From Alsobacter soli (GTDB lineage Bacteria; Pseudomonadota; Alphaproteobacteria; Rhizobiales; Beijerinckiaceae), in contig CAMCXA010000001.1 in assembly GCA_945883115.1 (NCBI GenBank), positions 120,293-184,292 of the forward strand: a stretch of DNA of 64,000 nt. Reading direction: 5' to 3'. Made by a program: the position numbers and the translations under genes. How positions within the stretch are numbered: the first letter of the stretch is position 1; each line of letters opens with the position of its first letter. Shown one piece after another: positions 63,854-64,000 of this stretch. The notes under the pieces are model-generated. The model was not told the DNA's origin. It did not search any database and worked only from the letters and a program-made list of their open reading frames with translations.

Positions 63854-64000
63854 GGCTTCAGTTCGACGGAACGTCGGCTTCGGACGATCATGATGAAGCC
63901 GATGATGATCAGCGGGAGGGACAAGAGCATACCCATTGTCGCGCCACCGAAGAGAAATCCGATCTGCGGATCGGGTTCACGAAAAAACTCTACAAAAATA
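63850..64000 (-). CDS. lgt: Prolipoprotein diacylglyceryl transferase, C-terminal fragment
   Basis: The last 50 residues of the frame, continuing beyond the window. The fragment reads [17 protein letters not shown] and then a [15 protein letters not shown] membrane helix and a short basic tail, as at the C-terminus of Lgt, which transfers diacylglycerol to lipoprotein cysteines. The stop overlaps the midA GTG start. Confidence 0.88.
   Translation of the reverse strand, partial: IFVEFFREPDPQIGFLFGGATMGMLLSLPLIIIGFIMIVRSRRSVELKP

Overview
The window is a chromosomal segment of an alphaproteobacterium, most probably order Hyphomicrobiales (Rhizobiales). The evidence is the gene order sensor kinase - surface antigen - ccmI-ccmE-ccmF-ccmH - DegP protease - two-component pair - glnE - PleC-like kinase, a rhizobial arrangement, together with Omp25/31-like barrels, MidA-PgeF next to lgt, and membrane-type urate oxidase PuuD. 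Most of the window has GC-rich coding DNA and tight operons with 4-base ATGA overlaps. No rRNA gene and no CRISPR array are seen; there is one tRNA gene.

Layout. 1-12.5 kb (+): envelope, cytochrome c maturation and signalling block, ending with glnE. 12.5-19.1 kb (-): PleC-like kinase, aminopeptidase N and a CDF metal transporter with an enlarged C-terminus. 19.2-31.0 kb (+): glyoxalase, aldose epimerase, then a purine catabolic cluster (uraH, xdhA, xdhB, xdhC, a guanine deaminase-type enzyme, puuD, uraD) that runs through stop/start overlaps into otnC-otnK-like genes of four-carbon acid sugar breakdown. The enzymes could take guanine or xanthine through urate to allantoin; no allantoinase is present. 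A PemK/MazF-type toxin with an unrecognised partner protein sits on the opposite strand inside this cluster. 31.0-37.6 kb (mostly -): TRAP permease without a binding protein, EamA exporter, SolA-like oxidase, moaA, a DUF971 protein, and an L,D-transpeptidase.

38.0-45.0 kb: a roughly 7 kb integrated element in the 3' half of tRNA-Val(CAC), bounded by a perfect 50-bp direct repeat. It carries a tyrosine integrase, a 200-aa unknown, an AlpA-type regulator, a DUF3987 replication-type protein and a small GRPKG protein on one strand. On the other strand are two cargo genes, a membrane-anchored Sel1-repeat protein and a very AT-rich exported protein. Phased direct repeats near both ends look like integrase arm sites, and 9-bp repeats flank the DUF3987 gene in inverted orientation. 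The set resembles a minimal phage satellite (PICI-like) and is the most interesting part of the window.

45.1-64 kb: chromosomal housekeeping resumes with cupin-type phosphoglucose isomerase and a PfkB sugar kinase, a small exported protein, a copper-chaperone pair, gph, rpiA, gor, an extensin-like lipoprotein, an SDR plus fused 5-oxoprolinase/hydantoinase, RNase T2, rlmJ, a cold shock protein, a GST, two outer-membrane barrels, a FolM-like SDR, pgeF, midA and the 3' end of lgt.
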